Assembly (NCBI RefSeq): GCF_026212465.1
Contig: NC_080057.1
Location: forward strand, 16,068,209 to 16,132,208
Reading direction: 5' to 3'
From: Amaranthus tricolor
Lineage: Eukaryota > Streptophyta > Magnoliopsida > Caryophyllales > Amaranthaceae
DNA: 64,000 bases
This document shows positions 45,734 through 58,479 of this stretch, piece after piece. The notes below the pieces were generated by a model. It saw only the letters and a list, made by a program, of their open reading frames with translations, was not told the origin of the DNA and made no database searches. The position numbers were made by a program, and so were the translations under genes. How positions within the stretch are numbered: position 1 is the stretch's first letter; every line of letters starts with the position of its first letter.

Positions 45734-46800
45734 TACCGCAAGTGCATGGTGTTGTAGCACATACGGGTAGAACACAAGGAGCAAGGGTATGCAATTTTCT
45801 TTGCGGATTAGTCGGATAAAAGGGGGTTTGTTGAATGCAATAACAAAAAGGCAAGATAAACAGAGGTTTAACAATCAATGATAAAATGGGGGTCGGGTTA
45901 ACTCATTCATGATGACTATTTGATGATGATACTCTAGCTTCTTAAAGGTAATTAAAGAGTAGCGAATCACTCTAAGAGGAGCAATCTGATCCTTGATCGG
46001 GCTTGGGATTGCCTCCAAACTCTTCACCATCCTCACTCTCGTGAGTGAAGATGAAGGGCTTGGGCTATAAATCATCCGCGACTAACTTATCCTTCCTTAC
46101 TCTTGTAGGTGAAGGATAAAGCCTTTAGATGAGAGCGTGGATGCAAGGTTCAATCCTCGTTGGTATATTGGAAGCCATCATAACAATGCCTAGCCAATGG
46201 GTAGAATAACCCCTCATCTAAACCTTTAATCAACCTAAAATCAACTAGCGTCTCATCATCATCAAGTCATCACAAGGGTTGAGTTAACCCTAACCCTAGA
46301 AAACTACTCACTACTCTTAATCATAACCATCAAATCCATTATTAACATATAACAACCAATCATTTAAATATTAATAGCATAATTAGAAGTAAAAGACGAC
46401 ATGAATAAACAAGAACAATTAAGAGAAAACCATAAACTAACCAAAGTAAATAAAATAAACAATGGAAAACTAAAAATAAATGAAATTAGAAATTACCCAT
46501 AAAATTTGAGAAGGATTCAAGAACAAATAACAAAAACACATAAATGCTCTTCACCAAACTCCATTAAAATACCTTACAGCTTCGAGTAATTATCAACAAA
46601 AGAGAGAAGATAAATAAAATTAACTAGAATAAACAATGAAATAAAGTTTCGGTTAAGAAAATTAAAATAAAGACAAGAAAAATAAAGAAATTAAACTAGG
46701 GTTTATAAGCGTAAAGTGGGGAAAAGAGGAAAGAAAACCAAGGAAAAAATGGTACAGGTCTTCGTTTGCTCGCTGCTGCCTTCTGTTTTTACGGTTCAAA
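45734..46800 (-). repeat. Probable Athila/Tat-like LTR remnant, minus orientation
   Basis: On the minus strand it runs from a T-rich U3-like part, through a ctagggttagggttaac stretch, to ttgtgttctacccg and caccatgcacttgcggt at 45734. The end matches 44975-45013 in the opposite orientation. Minus-strand frames 45642-45878 and 45875-46075 show no domain. Confidence 0.45.
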
Positions 46801-47090
46801 TCCTAAAATTTTGGGCCTAGACATTAAATCTATATGCAACCCGTGTGCAAGGGATCGGAAGATGCAGAAAGCTAAGTTGGTTGGTGCTGTTGCATGCATT
46901 CTAGGGGTTGTGGGTTCAATTCTTTAGTGACATTTTTTGATTTTGCTTGCTTGCTGTTGCACGATAGATCGATCGATCGATTAAAACAGTTGTAGAAATT
47001 AATCTCATTTTAATATAACGTTTAAATTTTGTTTAATTAGTGATGGTAGTAATTAAAAAAAATTCTACAATGATCAAAAACTTGTTAATT
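46801..47090. other. Short region with a tRNA-like (SINE-like) segment
   Basis: 46871-46880 gctaagttgg resembles a pol III box A and 46911-46920 tgggttcaat a box B, at about tRNA spacing. It may be the head of a tRNA-derived SINE or a decayed tRNA. A short gatc repeat lies at ~46965. No gene. Confidence 0.25.
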
Positions 47091-50000
47091 TGTAACAGGG
47101 TTATAAATCGTAAGAAGTAATGTAAACTTTGGAAGTAAAACTTAAAGTTGAGAAATTACTCACAAAAATTATAATACTTATTCAAAAACTTTATTTACCC
47201 ATGTTGGGAATAAATTAAGTATCATACATATATACAATTGATTATTACACATGAAATACAAGTTACATAACATGTTACATGTACAACAATTTTTACTCAA
47301 ACTTTAAACTATCTTAGATAAATCTTTCTTATACCATATTAGACCAAATTGAGGATAAAAATCACCTCAAATTAGCCCCAAAAAGCCAGCCCCTAGCTGC
47401 CATATTACCCCTCTTTTAGCCCCAAAATCAACTTACACACTCCACCAAACTCTCTACACAAAGCTCCTTTTGTTCTTATTCAAAAACACCATCATAACAA
47501 ACATGCAAACATGATAAATCAAGACATATTTGTTGTCCAGATTTCAACTCCATCAACCACTCTTCATTTTACTCCTAAGTTCATCCATAAGCACAATAAA
47601 AGTTCAATCTTACAATTTCTAGCAAAAACACCTTCTTTTCTCATCAAATCTTCTTCAAAAAAACTAATCTAAACTTCTAAAAGAAAATCAAAAACTTCAT
47701 AAAAATAATCTTCATTTCAAGAGCTTTTCATAGACACCAAACTTGAAGAAATCCACTAAGGATAGAGTAAGTTATGCTTATTCCTTTATTTCACTAGTTT
47801 TGTTAAAACTTGTTCATGTAAAATTCTTTTTACATGATATCTTTCTATAAACTAAGATTAATATAAAATGGGTATTTCATCATAAAAACTAAGAAAGATA
47901 ATCTCTTAAGAAAGCCTAGAAATTTCGACCAAAAGAATAAAATTTGAAATAGTTTTTTTCCATTAACTTACAATCTCCTATTTGTGTTTTCTAGCCAAAA
48001 ACTCTCAAGCTGTGGGACTTGTTCAACAAGTGTTTCTCAACACTAATCAATCTCCAAAATTAAAAAAAAATCAAAGGGTAAGCAAATCTAGCAATATTTA
48101 GTTATAAATCAAAAGCCATCAAGTTACATAGAAAGATCCGAAATAATGGTATTTTTGAATTCTTTAGAAATGATTGTAGCAAAGGAGTTGAATTTTAGTT
48201 ATTGAGAAGTTGTAACAAAGGTTGAGAAGTACTTTTGGAGCTACGGATCGAGATATGTCACATGGTGTGATTTTTAAAGGATTTAAGAACAAATTAAGAA
48301 AGTTTTGTATAAAATTGTTTTCAAAAATAAAATTTCCAAAGAGAAGTTCTTAAATCTTGAAAAAATGATATCAAAATGATAATATTGAGTATGGAATGAT
48401 TCATTACATGTATTATTATTATGGGCATCATGCATGTTGATTTTATGAATTGTTGTATATTTAAAGGCATGGTTAACACTATCTGTGAAAGTAATTGTGA
48501 TAGAAATGATGATATGAACTTGAAAAATATTTTAAATCCATTTTAAAAGTAATTTCCAATAGCTGTATGTTAAGAAAACTTCTTAGATATTTTTCTTGAA
48601 ATTTATTCGTTAAAATAATATTTTAATGCAGTTTAAGGTGTTAAATACGCTTATTATGAAACATGGTATTAGATAAACTCTTGATCATCAAAACTAATTA
48701 ATAAAACCATATTATAATGTGTCCAACAAGATTTGGCCCGAATATATTTAGTTTGGAATTTTTCATGATTTTTCAGTAATCGTTAAATTGTTTATCGGTA
48801 AATTGTTTATGAGATACTTATTTAAAAAGTAGATACATGTAAAAACATTTATATGGATTTTCGTGACCATATATAGACTTTAATAAATTCTATTTGTTTT
48901 ATCGGTAAAATAACGATATTAATTATTAAAAATATCCCAAGTGATTTTAATGGTTATCTAAAATTTAATATCCCTTAAAATAGTTTCAGGAACATCATAG
49001 AATTTTTATATTATTTTATTTGGACATAAATAATTTTAAACCGATTTTATTTTATTTGTTTCATAAAATGTCTATACAAAATAATCAAATATCATAGAGG
49101 ACTTTTATAAGTTTAAATGGGCTATAAAAGTGCTATATGGCTTCTAGAACTTTGGTATAATTTGATTAAGCTAATTGTTGATTATTTATTAATTTATCAA
49201 ATTAATAGAAATTGTTTATTTATCAAAAGGTGTAATATTGATAATTAAATTTGAATAAAAGTAGACCTATATCAAAAAGTTATAATAGTATTAATAACTC
49301 ATAATGTAAAATAAGTTTACTTTATATAGTTTATTAATTTTTCGAATTTAAGACATTATTTAAATAATGGTAAATACCTAAATTGGCGAAACTAATCGTA
49401 AAATCGTTATAAATTTGCATAACCAATTATAATCTGATAGGACAACCATAAATTCATTTTAAACAACGTATTATAATCACTTGATTTATTTTGGCTTTAT
49501 TGGAGAAGTAATATGTATTTTCTAAATCAATTATCGATTTAATTACTCGCAAAACTGCCACGTATTTGAGAAAATAGTGTTTTATAAAATCTTGTGTCAT
49601 AATGATTTTGTAAACCTATGAACTATATTCTTTTTTTTTAGTGAATTTCAATACTCTTTTAATTTATACTTACCTTACGTAAGAAAAATTGAAACAAAAC
49701 GTTTTATTTATTTCCTTGGAAAATCGTATTGAATTTTGATTACTTTTTGTTATGATGCATTTTCATACATGTTAGTGATGCCTCCATTTAATACAAATAT
49801 TTATGTGATGATATGGTTATGCTAAAGCATGTTTAACCTATGTGGAAAATATTATGATTTGATTTTACTATGGTGCAAATAAAATATATTTTATTATGTT
49901 GCAAATAAAATATATTTATCACGTACGGAAAAAGTTGATATTTACGACTTTTCAAATGCTATTGGAATTCCAAGAAATATATTATATACAAAAATGTTTT

Positions 50001-50744
50001 AGCCTAAATGGCGGGTACAAATGCCACAACAAATGTTGTGTGCATGATTAAATGACTCACCAATGTTGAGCGCGTATTGTACACAATATCATTGTGTTAC
50101 ACTTGTCGGACATGTTACGGACGGTAGACCGACTACCAACCGAGTCACAGGATGACCCACAGAGTACCCATGCAAACTTATAATTTGAGTTTGAATTTGA
50201 TTTGGATCTATTGAGATTATAATGTAAAATGAGATCTTGGAATTATTATGAAACCATTGAATTGAGTTTGAAAATATGATTTATCAAATGAAAAAGCATC
50301 TTTTAAAATGAATTTATTCAAACCAAAATGTTTTAACAACTTGTATGACAGACAGTAGTGTGTTATACTTAGCCTTTTTGCTGATACTATGCTTTTGTGT
50401 TTTTTTTCTCCAATGGTTTTGTTTTTAGATTGAGTTGGTGTTTGACTCTCTTTTGTTTAGATCTCTTTATTGTATTTGAGAGACTATTAGTATAATTGTT
50501 TAGATTTAGACTAATTTAAAACATGTAATTTGAACTTTAAACTTATTTCGATTTGATTGGAAATTTCCTGTATTTTGGACAACTAAAACATATGTTATAT
50601 TGCTTTGGTTTTGGTTCAAGTATTTTACTTGGACATTGATTTAACCTTTAAGTAACCCCTTAATTGTGCTGGCAAAAGTAAGCTTCCACTTGATTAATAC
50701 TAAATTCCAATTAGTCTTTGTCTTCATAATTCGGGGTGGTTACA
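47091..50744 (+). repeat. Long LTR (~3.6 kb) of a truncated LTR retrotransposon
   Basis: The end is clear: ggtggttaca at 50744 followed by an iMet primer site. The start is placed at tgtaacaggg (47091) because it is the nearest upstream TGTAAC matching the GTTACA end; this is an inference. The body is AT-rich with no domains. A GC-richer patch with ggacggtagaccgac and gatgacccacagagtaccc at ~50110-50170 is typical LTR sequence. There is no 3' LTR in the window. Confidence 0.6.
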
Positions 50745-50746
50745 AT

Positions 50747-50758
50747 TGGTATCAGAGC
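50747..50758 (+). other. Primer binding site, initiator-Met tRNA (truncated element)
   Basis: TGGTATCAGAGC two bases after the LTR end (taca at 50741-50744). It proves that the preceding sequence is a 5' LTR on the plus strand. Confidence 0.88.
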
Positions 50759-51469
50759 CAGGGCTTTGGAAACATGTCTAAATATTTGAAAAATTAAAAG
50801 AATCAGAAAGAAAGAAAAACTGGAAAGTTTGATGTTAAAAAAAAAACAACCACAAATTTGAGGATATTAGGATAATGAACACCTATTTGGAATTAGTACT
50901 AAAGTGATAATTTAATTAACCTTAAGTATAAAGAGTAAATAGACTAGAGTCAAAATGAATGCTAGTGAATAAGTAAAGGCTAAGTCGCCAAAATTTAAGG
51001 ATTTTACTCAAAGAGTTAAAAAGTAAAATCATAAATAATAAAAAGAAAAGGACATGTTGCAAAGAAGCTAATCATCCAAAAAAAAAATCATTAAGGCTAT
51101 AGTGGGAACCTAGAAGAGTGTTCTGCGAGTGCATAATTTTTTGTTTTTAGAAGTGTAATTTCGTTTTTAAGTGGTTTTTATGAAATATCCTAGAAATTAA
51201 TATTCAGACCTAAATTAAGCTTTTAACGGAACAACCTAAACTCATTCAAGATAAGAATGCCTAAATTGGTTTAACACATTGTGAATCAAAACCTCGAAGG
51301 AGAAAGTAAAACAAACTCCAATAATCACTAGCTACCACAAACCCAAAACCAATTATAGGGTGGCTGTCTTAGTGAATTTTGAGGATTAGATTGTTAAACT
51401 TTAAGAAACAGTGAGTTAGCACGACTGAGTACATACACTAACAAAATTCTTGAAATGGCCCAATTAATT
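50759..51469 (+). other. Remnant internal region of the truncated element
   Basis: An A-rich leader without gag or pol domains. The element appears to have lost its coding part. Confidence 0.45.
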
Positions 51470-51945
51470 ACAAATTATAATACTATTAGTCGTAATAGTA
51501 TTATATTAGTCATACAGATCTATAATCAGCATAATATTATTCATAATAGTGTAGTATCAGGTGTACTAATATTGTATTAATCGTATTAATATATAATTAG
51601 TATAATAGTAGTTCTACTAGTTTACTATTATTAGTCATATTTTTGTATTATCAGTCGTATTATTATATTAATATATTATTTTCATATTGTATATTATTGC
51701 TTGTAGTTGTGTAGTATTGTTCATTTTAACATAATATTTGTCGTATTATTATATTATTTATCATATTAGTAATGTATAGTTGTTGTGATATATAATAAGC
51801 ATATTATAAGTTATATTAGTGTACTTTTAAGTATATTAGTAATTTATTAGTCGTATTAGCATATAATTAGTGTTGTTTAGTCATATAGTGTATTATTTGT
51901 TGTATTAATATTGTATTAGCATTAGTCATGTTGCTGTAATATTAG
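51470..51945. repeat. Degenerate AT-rich tandem-like repeat
   Basis: Loose repetition of ttagtcgtattagtatat-type words at ~15-30-bp spacing with many changes. No coding. Confidence 0.5.
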
Positions 51946-52330
51946 GTACATCATCATCATCATCATTATCATCATCATCCAACCCAGTATATCCCGCACA
52001 TAGAAAAAAACTATGGACAAGGTCTGGGGAGGGAACGACTGCGGCAACTCATACACATAGAGGAGAGCGCGGCCAAAGAAGTCCCCCGGCTCGAGAAAGA
52101 TACGGAGTCGTAGGTGCAAAAAAAAGACCTATAAAAGAAAAAAGTAGACCCACCTACAAAATAAAGGGGACAATAGAACAAATAAAACTAATAAACTAAA
52201 AAGAAACGAGAGGAGAAGGATGGCAAGAACCTACGATGACATCAGTAATCTAAAACATGGATATGATGCCTCTAACTACCCCTATCCCTAGTCAGGCCAT
52301 CGGAGAGGTTTAGCTCCCGCAAGTCAAGTT
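51946..52330 (-). repeat. SINE-like or other short retroposon remnant
   Basis: An (atc)n run at 51948-51978 is followed by ccaacccagtatatcccgc and ggtctggggaggg, words seen in plant tRNA-derived SINEs (Au/TS-like). Read on the minus strand, the (GAT)n run would be the 3' tail. The sequence is GC-richer than its surroundings. The 65-codon minus frame is not a gene. Confidence 0.35.
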
Positions 52331-52336
52331 TTATCA

Positions 52337-53660
52337 TGTTGGACCTCTTGGGTTTTGATGATGACTACACTTTATTTAAACGAATGTATTTTTAGAGATT
52401 GTTTGCAGGTCAATATCCGGTCGTGTTTAAAGATCGTTGATGGTACCTATGACTTGGTCTATGAACGTGTACTCGTCAAAGGAATCAAAAGAAGCTAGAA
52501 AAGGTATATCGCTTAGGATGTCAAATATAGACAGGAGGTCTACTGTTCCCAAGTTTGATGTTCTAACACTGATGGAATTTGGAGATTGTGCACTGTTCCC
52601 AGACTGGAGTTGGAAGATAATGCGTCTGCTGGAATTCTGATTATTATTATATTTTCTGATTTTTAGTTGATGTATTAATTAAAATTAATTTGTTGCCTTA
52701 ATTAATTATTAAGATAATTGGCAAAATATTTTCTAAACTACTTAACGTATGATTTTCTAAAATCCTTTTTATTAGTCTTTTATTCTGGTTCTATATTTAG
52801 TGAATAACTAAATTGGCTAAATATAGTGAAGGGAACAGCAGCTGATATTAAGGGATCCTTAGCTATTATTAGTTAAAGGTAACTGTCCCTAAAGTTAGTA
52901 AAGAGGAACCGTCCCTAATATTAGTAATAAGGTAACCGTGTCTAAAATTAGTTAAAGGTAACCGTGTTTATTATTGGAAAAGGGAGCCGCAGCTAATTTT
53001 AGTAAATGGAAACCGTTGCTATTTTTATTAAAAGGGAACAATAACCGACTTGCCTATTGTTAGTAAAAGGGTACAGAAACTTTTATTAGGTAAACCGTGG
53101 CTTTGATTTCGTCAAGTGTATATCTATTTTAGCTTTTGTTAAGATAATAACCATAGGTTTGACCTTGGATTTTAAGATCCATACTATTCTCCTTATTATT
53201 TGGGATAAGAGAATAGTGGTTAGTTACCTCCTTTTTATTAGGGATTTTAACTCTATAAATAGAGGCTTTCGGCTGTTCCTCAATGTGTGCCTTCGTATGT
53301 GCTTTTAATTTCATACGTTATTTTTGGAAAATCAACAAGAAATATTTGTTCTAAAATTGCCAATTAACTTACAATATTTTCTTGTGCAACTCGTTGATTT
53401 TATTGTTAGAGAATTTTATCCTTTTTGTAAGGTTTTTGAGAGAGTAATTGTAACTAGACTTGGGTGAGTCTAGGGGAGAATTAGATAGCTTCTAGTGAAG
53501 CTAGAGAAGTGTTAGCTTTGAGTGAAGCTAAGAGATTTGCTTTGAGTGAAGCAATTGAAAAGAGAAGTTGGCCTAGTTGATGCGCTTCGAGTGACGTAAG
53601 GTGTTTAATGTAATTGTAACGAGTTGCCTTAAACATAGTGAAGAGTTTTAAAAATTATCT
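52337..53660 (+). repeat. LTR fragment related to the Sirevirus-type element
   Basis: It begins tgttggacctcttggg and shares ttttgatgatgac and tttttagagattgttt with the LTR at 10921, as well as a TATA box (53254-53261) and gaagc-rich R/U5 sequence up to gtgaagagtttt. It lacks about the last 200 bp of the full LTR and no second LTR or coding region is near. A 67-codon frame (52437-52640) is fortuitous. Confidence 0.78.
53254..53261 (+). promoter_or_regulatory. Putative TATA box of the Sirevirus-like LTR fragment
   Basis: tataaata followed by agagg, at the same relative place as in the intact LTR. Inferred. Confidence 0.5.
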
Positions 53661-53684
53661 CCCTATTTTGAATCTTAATTTGTA

Positions 53685-53694
53685 ACAAAATATT
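53685..53694. other. Probable target duplication, left (acaaaatatt)
   Basis: Matches 54633-54642 (acaaaacatt) at 9 of 10 bases. Confidence 0.55.
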
Positions 53695-54632
53695 AGAGGT
53701 GTTCATTCGGGTGATCGGGTCGATTTCGGACGGGTGTCATTCGGTTCGATTGAATTTCGGATCAGTTATTAATCAGATGCGTATTATGGGCGGTCACATT
53801 CGGGTCGAGTCGTTAGTCACGGTTCGGTTGAAGATCAATTATTCGAGCTTCGGGTTTGCATCAGTTCGGTGTCGGTTGAAGTTCGAGTCGAGTGTCAATG
53901 GGTCTCGGGTTGTTATCGGTTAACAATTGGTTCGTTTTTATCGGGTACAGATCAGATCCGTGTATTTTTTTTTTCAAGTAGACTTCGACTACGAGTTACT
54001 AATTACTATCGATCGAGTCAATGTCACATTAAGTTGCTAGTCATTTTTTAATTCATGACAAAATTCTCTTTACTTAAGGGAAATAGTTAAAATGCAAATC
54101 AATTAGTAATTATTACTTTATCCTTTTAATTATTTGACTGTAAATTAAAATTAAAATTCGATCATTTTTCATCCAATTTGATTAAAAATAGTTTATTAGA
54201 CATTAATCATTGATTATTTCCTCTAAATATATAAAACCATGTATTTTTAAAATTTAATTTATGAAAATACCTATGGCTTTATTAGATTAATTAATAAGAT
54301 GATTGAATATGAGTTGATCATACTTCTATGTTAAAAATTGGTTCAGGTTTACAGCAGTTCGATTAAAAAATTGGTTCGGGTTAAGTTGGTTATAGCCGGG
54401 TTGAGTTCGATTTCGAGCATGATACAGGTCGGATATAACTCGGTTCGGTCGCTATTAGGTTCGGGTAATCTCGGTTAATAGTTACATGTCGGTTATAAAA
54501 ATCGATCACATTTCGGATTCAGTTTCCCATTTTCGGTTGTCAATCGGTTCAAGTAATGTCGGTTTGATAAATCTAAAAAAGATACACATTTTCGGGTCGA
54601 ATTTCCGGGTCGGTTCACATTTGAAAAGCTCT
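53695..54632. mobile_element. TTCGGGT-rich non-autonomous DNA transposon (Mutator-like ends)
   Basis: Starts agaggtgttca and ends tgaaaagctct (agagcttttca in reverse), a 9-of-11 terminal inverted match. A 9-10-bp imperfect target duplication flanks it, as is typical of Mutator-like elements. The interior is full of ttcgggt and tcggt words with no transposase frame. The short ORFs at 53699-53923 and 53869-54051 follow this repeat and are not genes. A fragment of the same family lies at 42265-42412. Confidence 0.55.
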
Positions 54633-54642
54633 ACAAAACATT

Positions 54643-55260
54643 AATAATTCAAAATATTAATTTTAAAATAAAATAATTGTTAAAATTCTGGATTGTGTAT
54701 TATTTATAGACATGAATGTGGGTCGAAAAATTACTATTTTTAGTTTACAACTAATTTGCCACCAATCAACGACTTAATACTGAAAGTCAAATTAAAATTC
54801 GGCGAGATGGTTTCGATTGACGACCACCAATTGACGACCAAAATAAAAGTATTCGGTAAATATCTCATATGCATTTTCATTTTTTTATAGAGAAATTTAC
54901 TATAATATCAACTTGATCCTACGACATATCCATCACCTATAAAATAAAGAAAGATTTGAATAATTTTTGTATAGAAAATTCGATTACATCATAATACAAG
55001 ACTCGTTCAAAAGATGAATTAGGTAAAATATCAATAGAGACAATTAACCTAATCATTTATAAACCTCTAGTAGTACAAAACACAAAGTTATTTTCATGTA
55101 TTAGGATCCTCTCTATTACTTTTCTCAATTACTCATTTTAACATTTTAACATCTATATTTTAGAATAAAAAATAAAATCTTAAAATTTCCTCTATTTTCC
55201 TCTATCATGCAATTCTAACCATTGGATTTGAGTAATGGACTCTCCATTACATTTTCCACT
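54643..55260. other. AT-rich stretch without recognised features
   Basis: No gene, terminal repeat or conserved word is seen apart from a short ttgacgacca duplication near 54820. Confidence 0.4.
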
Positions 55261-55562
55261 CGTTTGGTAGGTGGTAATAAACGGTGGTAATGAGAATGAA
55301 AAATTAGTATATATTTGGTTTTCTTTGATACCTTGATGGCCATACTTGTCCAACTTCAATCATCTTATTTTCTTTATAAAATTCATTCAATACATGATTA
55401 TTGGGAGAGATGGTACTAGGTGGTAATAGAAATTTGTAAACAAAAAAAACTTTTTTGTGATCAAAGTTTCATTACTATAGGAATGATATTGAATTTTTGA
55501 TGAAATTTTACATTTTAAATTATTCTCATTATCACCATTTAATACCATTAACCAAACGAACC
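55261..55562. mobile_element. MITE (~300 bp, cgtttggt... family)
   Basis: Left end cgtttggtaggtggtaataaa and right end, on the other strand, ggttcgtttggttaatggta form imperfect inverted ends that also share gataatgagaat. A related copy lies at 63361-63664 and a partial one near 62440-62628. No clear target duplication. Confidence 0.65.
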
Positions 55563-56245
55563 ATTTAACTAATGAAGAGAATCATGACTATATTTTCATG
55601 CATCAATGTAAAAGTGAGTGAACAAACCAACAAAACAAAGAAATCTTTCTTCGGCCAAAAGTTGCATGAGCCTACTTTTTTCATGAAAAAATCCAAATTT
55701 TTACGAGCACTATTTTGCAACTATCATTTTCACGTTATTTCTTACCATGCTAACCCGGCGGTGAACTTTACTCATTCGAGATTTATGCATACATCACTTT
55801 CGACTTATATTTAATCATAAAATTGTAAAATATTTATATGTATGATTTGAAATTCTTTGACCCACAAAAACAACTATGTATACTTTTGGTGGACCTATCA
55901 TTTTCCGATGAGTAATCACTTCAAAATCAATCAGGTTTCCATTAGAATATTCTGACGTGTTTTCATATAATATCTCAAATCGATTAATTTCTTTTTTATA
56001 TATTTGTAAATATTTTGAGAATTTAATTTTAATTTTTGTGTACAAATTATTTTAAATCAACAATATAATGCTTGATTTTGATCAATCAAGTCGGATTTGT
56101 TTAGCTCCACCTACAAGGACTATATGGGCATAGATAGAGATATTTCATGCAAAAGTATTTGGAAATATATTATTGCGATTTTGTAATTTTAACTATTGTA
56201 ACTATGGCTTGATGAAGGGAAGGATTACCCCTGCCATCATGTTAC
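55563..56245. other. AT-rich stretch without recognised genes
   Basis: Frames 55572-55814 (+) and 55815-56045 (-) show no domain, and their composition matches the surrounding AT-rich DNA. Confidence 0.35.
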
Positions 56246-56277
56246 ATAGATGATAGATGATAGATGATAGATGATAG
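56246..56277. repeat. 7-bp tandem repeat (agatgat)n
   Basis: About four perfect units. Confidence 0.85.
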
Positions 56278-56539
56278 GAGTATTACTATACCTTTTTTTA
56301 GATTGTTGAATGGAAAAAAAGTGTGTTGTTGAATTCATCATGAGTATGTTAATATTAAATCCAAAATTAGTAACGAAGTGACAAGTTAATTAACTTGTCA
56401 TCAATAATTCAAAACAAAATTAATAAAATTATACAAATAACATTTAATGTTAGTAAAAGTCTATACAGTCTCAATAAGTCTTTTATGAGAGTGTAGACGG
56501 GTTCATAGAATCAGTGTATTTCGTTAATAGATCACTTTA

Positions 56540-56710
56540 ACATTATTAGTGATCATATTTTAAGGTTATAATTGATTATTTTAAGAGTCTAAAGAGTAAT
56601 CACTTTAAGATTATAAGTGATCATTTTAAGACTGTAATAAGTAATCATTTTAAAACTATAAGTGATCACGTATAATTGGTTAGTTTAATAATATTAATGA
56701 TCACTTTAAG
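56540..56710. repeat. Degenerate tandem repeat (~30 bp)
   Basis: Repeated agtgatcattttaag and agtaatcacttta words in alternating order at ~30-bp steps. No coding. Confidence 0.6.
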
Positions 56711-57883
56711 GTACTGTTTGGGAACATAGGATTCATTTGAAAATAGGGAATTTAAATTTAGTATTCAAATTCAAGAATTGTAAATGACACATATTCATAT
56801 GGAATTTACAAATTTTAATACTTAATCAAATTTAAAATTTGTCAAACATAATATTAGAGCCAATTCAACATTTAAAATGAATTTCAAATTGCGAAGTATA
56901 CCATAATGCCATAATGGTGAAAAATAACCGAGTGCATAAGTTCAAAACAAATTGAAAATCCAAAGCAACCGAGATATTCCAAATTCCATAAGAAATAAAA
57001 AAAAAAAAAAAAAAAAAAAGGCAAAAGGTATATTCAAATAAAACCTACTCCCAATGTGTAAGGAAAAGGTGAAAAATAATGCATAGGGGGAAATGAATCA
57101 TGTCTGTTATGTAATGACTAATGACCCAAAAATTAATAAGTTGGATAAAAATAGAATACTAAGTGCTGACCACTCAATTGTAACTTTCAATGAACTCGTA
57201 CAACATCGCATGCTCTGTTATTCATATTGGATCATGTCCATTTCCCTTGTGTTTAGCTTTTCCCACCTACTCGTATTATTTGTACTACTCATATTCATAT
57301 ATCAAAAGTTTAATAACTGTTGCAAATTATAAAGAACAAATAAAGAATAAGGTATCGATGTACTCCATCCATTTCTTCATACTTGTTATATATTTTTTGT
57401 TTTGTTACTATTTATCCATCTATTTTAGTTTGTAATTCGTAATTTATTATTAAAAGATACTTTTTTCCGTTTTCTATTTTTCTTCTTTTTAGAATATATC
57501 ACTTAAAGGAAATTAAGAGAAATTAAATAAAAATTTTGAGAGATATATTAAAGAATCAAAAATATATTCATCTGAGGTCTTGCTAGATTTGTCTTAATAT
57601 ATTAACCACTTTTAATAATTATTTATAATCCATATTTACGTATATTGAGGCTAAATTTTTTTTTTTAAGAAAATGTACAAAAAAATTATTGGAATACCAA
57701 AAGATAACCGAGAGAGTATAAGTTAAAATATAGTAAAGTGAGATTTTGTTTGATTCGTATGAAAATTTTATTATTGTTAACTTTTATATGTTTCTTTTGT
57801 ATAATATAAAATATTGAAAATTAAATTTATGCATTGGATAATATGTAGAACTAAATGAGACATTTGTTAGAAAAGAAGAAAGT
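56711..57883. other. AT-rich region, possible MITE and short frames
   Basis: actgtttgggaacatagga at ~56716 resembles a hAT-type MITE end, but the other end is unclear. A 20-base A-run lies at about 57000. Frames at 57093-57332 and 57190-57435 show no known domain; the first has hydrophobic stretches only. Confidence 0.3.
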
Positions 57884-58144
57884 CACTACAACATAACACA
57901 GTTTTAGTGAGATATATTTAGCGACATTTAATTTAAATGTCACGACTTTAAATTTCTAATGTTATATATAGTTTAATGACATTTATTAGACCCTTTAACA
58001 GTATAATAAAAAAATCATACTAAAATTATTTGCGACATGAGATCTAGTGATATTTCTCATAAATGCCACTATAGACTATAGAACCAATTACATATGCTAC
58101 AAAAGCCAAATAAGATGTCTCTAAATCACTTTATAGTAGAACTT

Positions 58145-58479
58145 AAAATAAAAAGGTAAAGGACAATTCCAATATTCCGCACTAGGCAAGGTCCGGGGTG
58201 GGGGGTTTTCTTTTCCTGAAAAAGCCGGTGATGTGCTCATTTATGAACACGTTTACTACCGCTTTATTGTGCCAAGTTTTATGCTTTTCAATCATTATTA
58301 TGCACATTGCGCACGATTTTACCTTGTTCTTGTCTTTGGGGTTGTTTTGTGGTTATTTCAGGAGATTCGAAGACAACAAGGTCAACATCGATGCGTTAAG
58401 CGAAGACTTTCCCAGAGGACACACTCAGCTTGGAAGCCTCTAATCACTAGTTGTTACTCCATTTAGGCTAACTAAGACA
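58145..58479 (+). other. Unrecognised 81-codon frame region
   Basis: An ORF 58198-58443 has a hydrophobic N-terminal half and a charged tail (FEDNKVNIDALSEDFPRG). I do not recognise it. The DNA is less AT-rich than around it. It may be a retroelement or gene fragment. Confidence 0.25.

Noticed and set aside
51922..52119. 65-codon minus frame with poly-Met
   Set aside because: It reads through an (atc)n run and a SINE-like repeat; no protein similarity is recognised.
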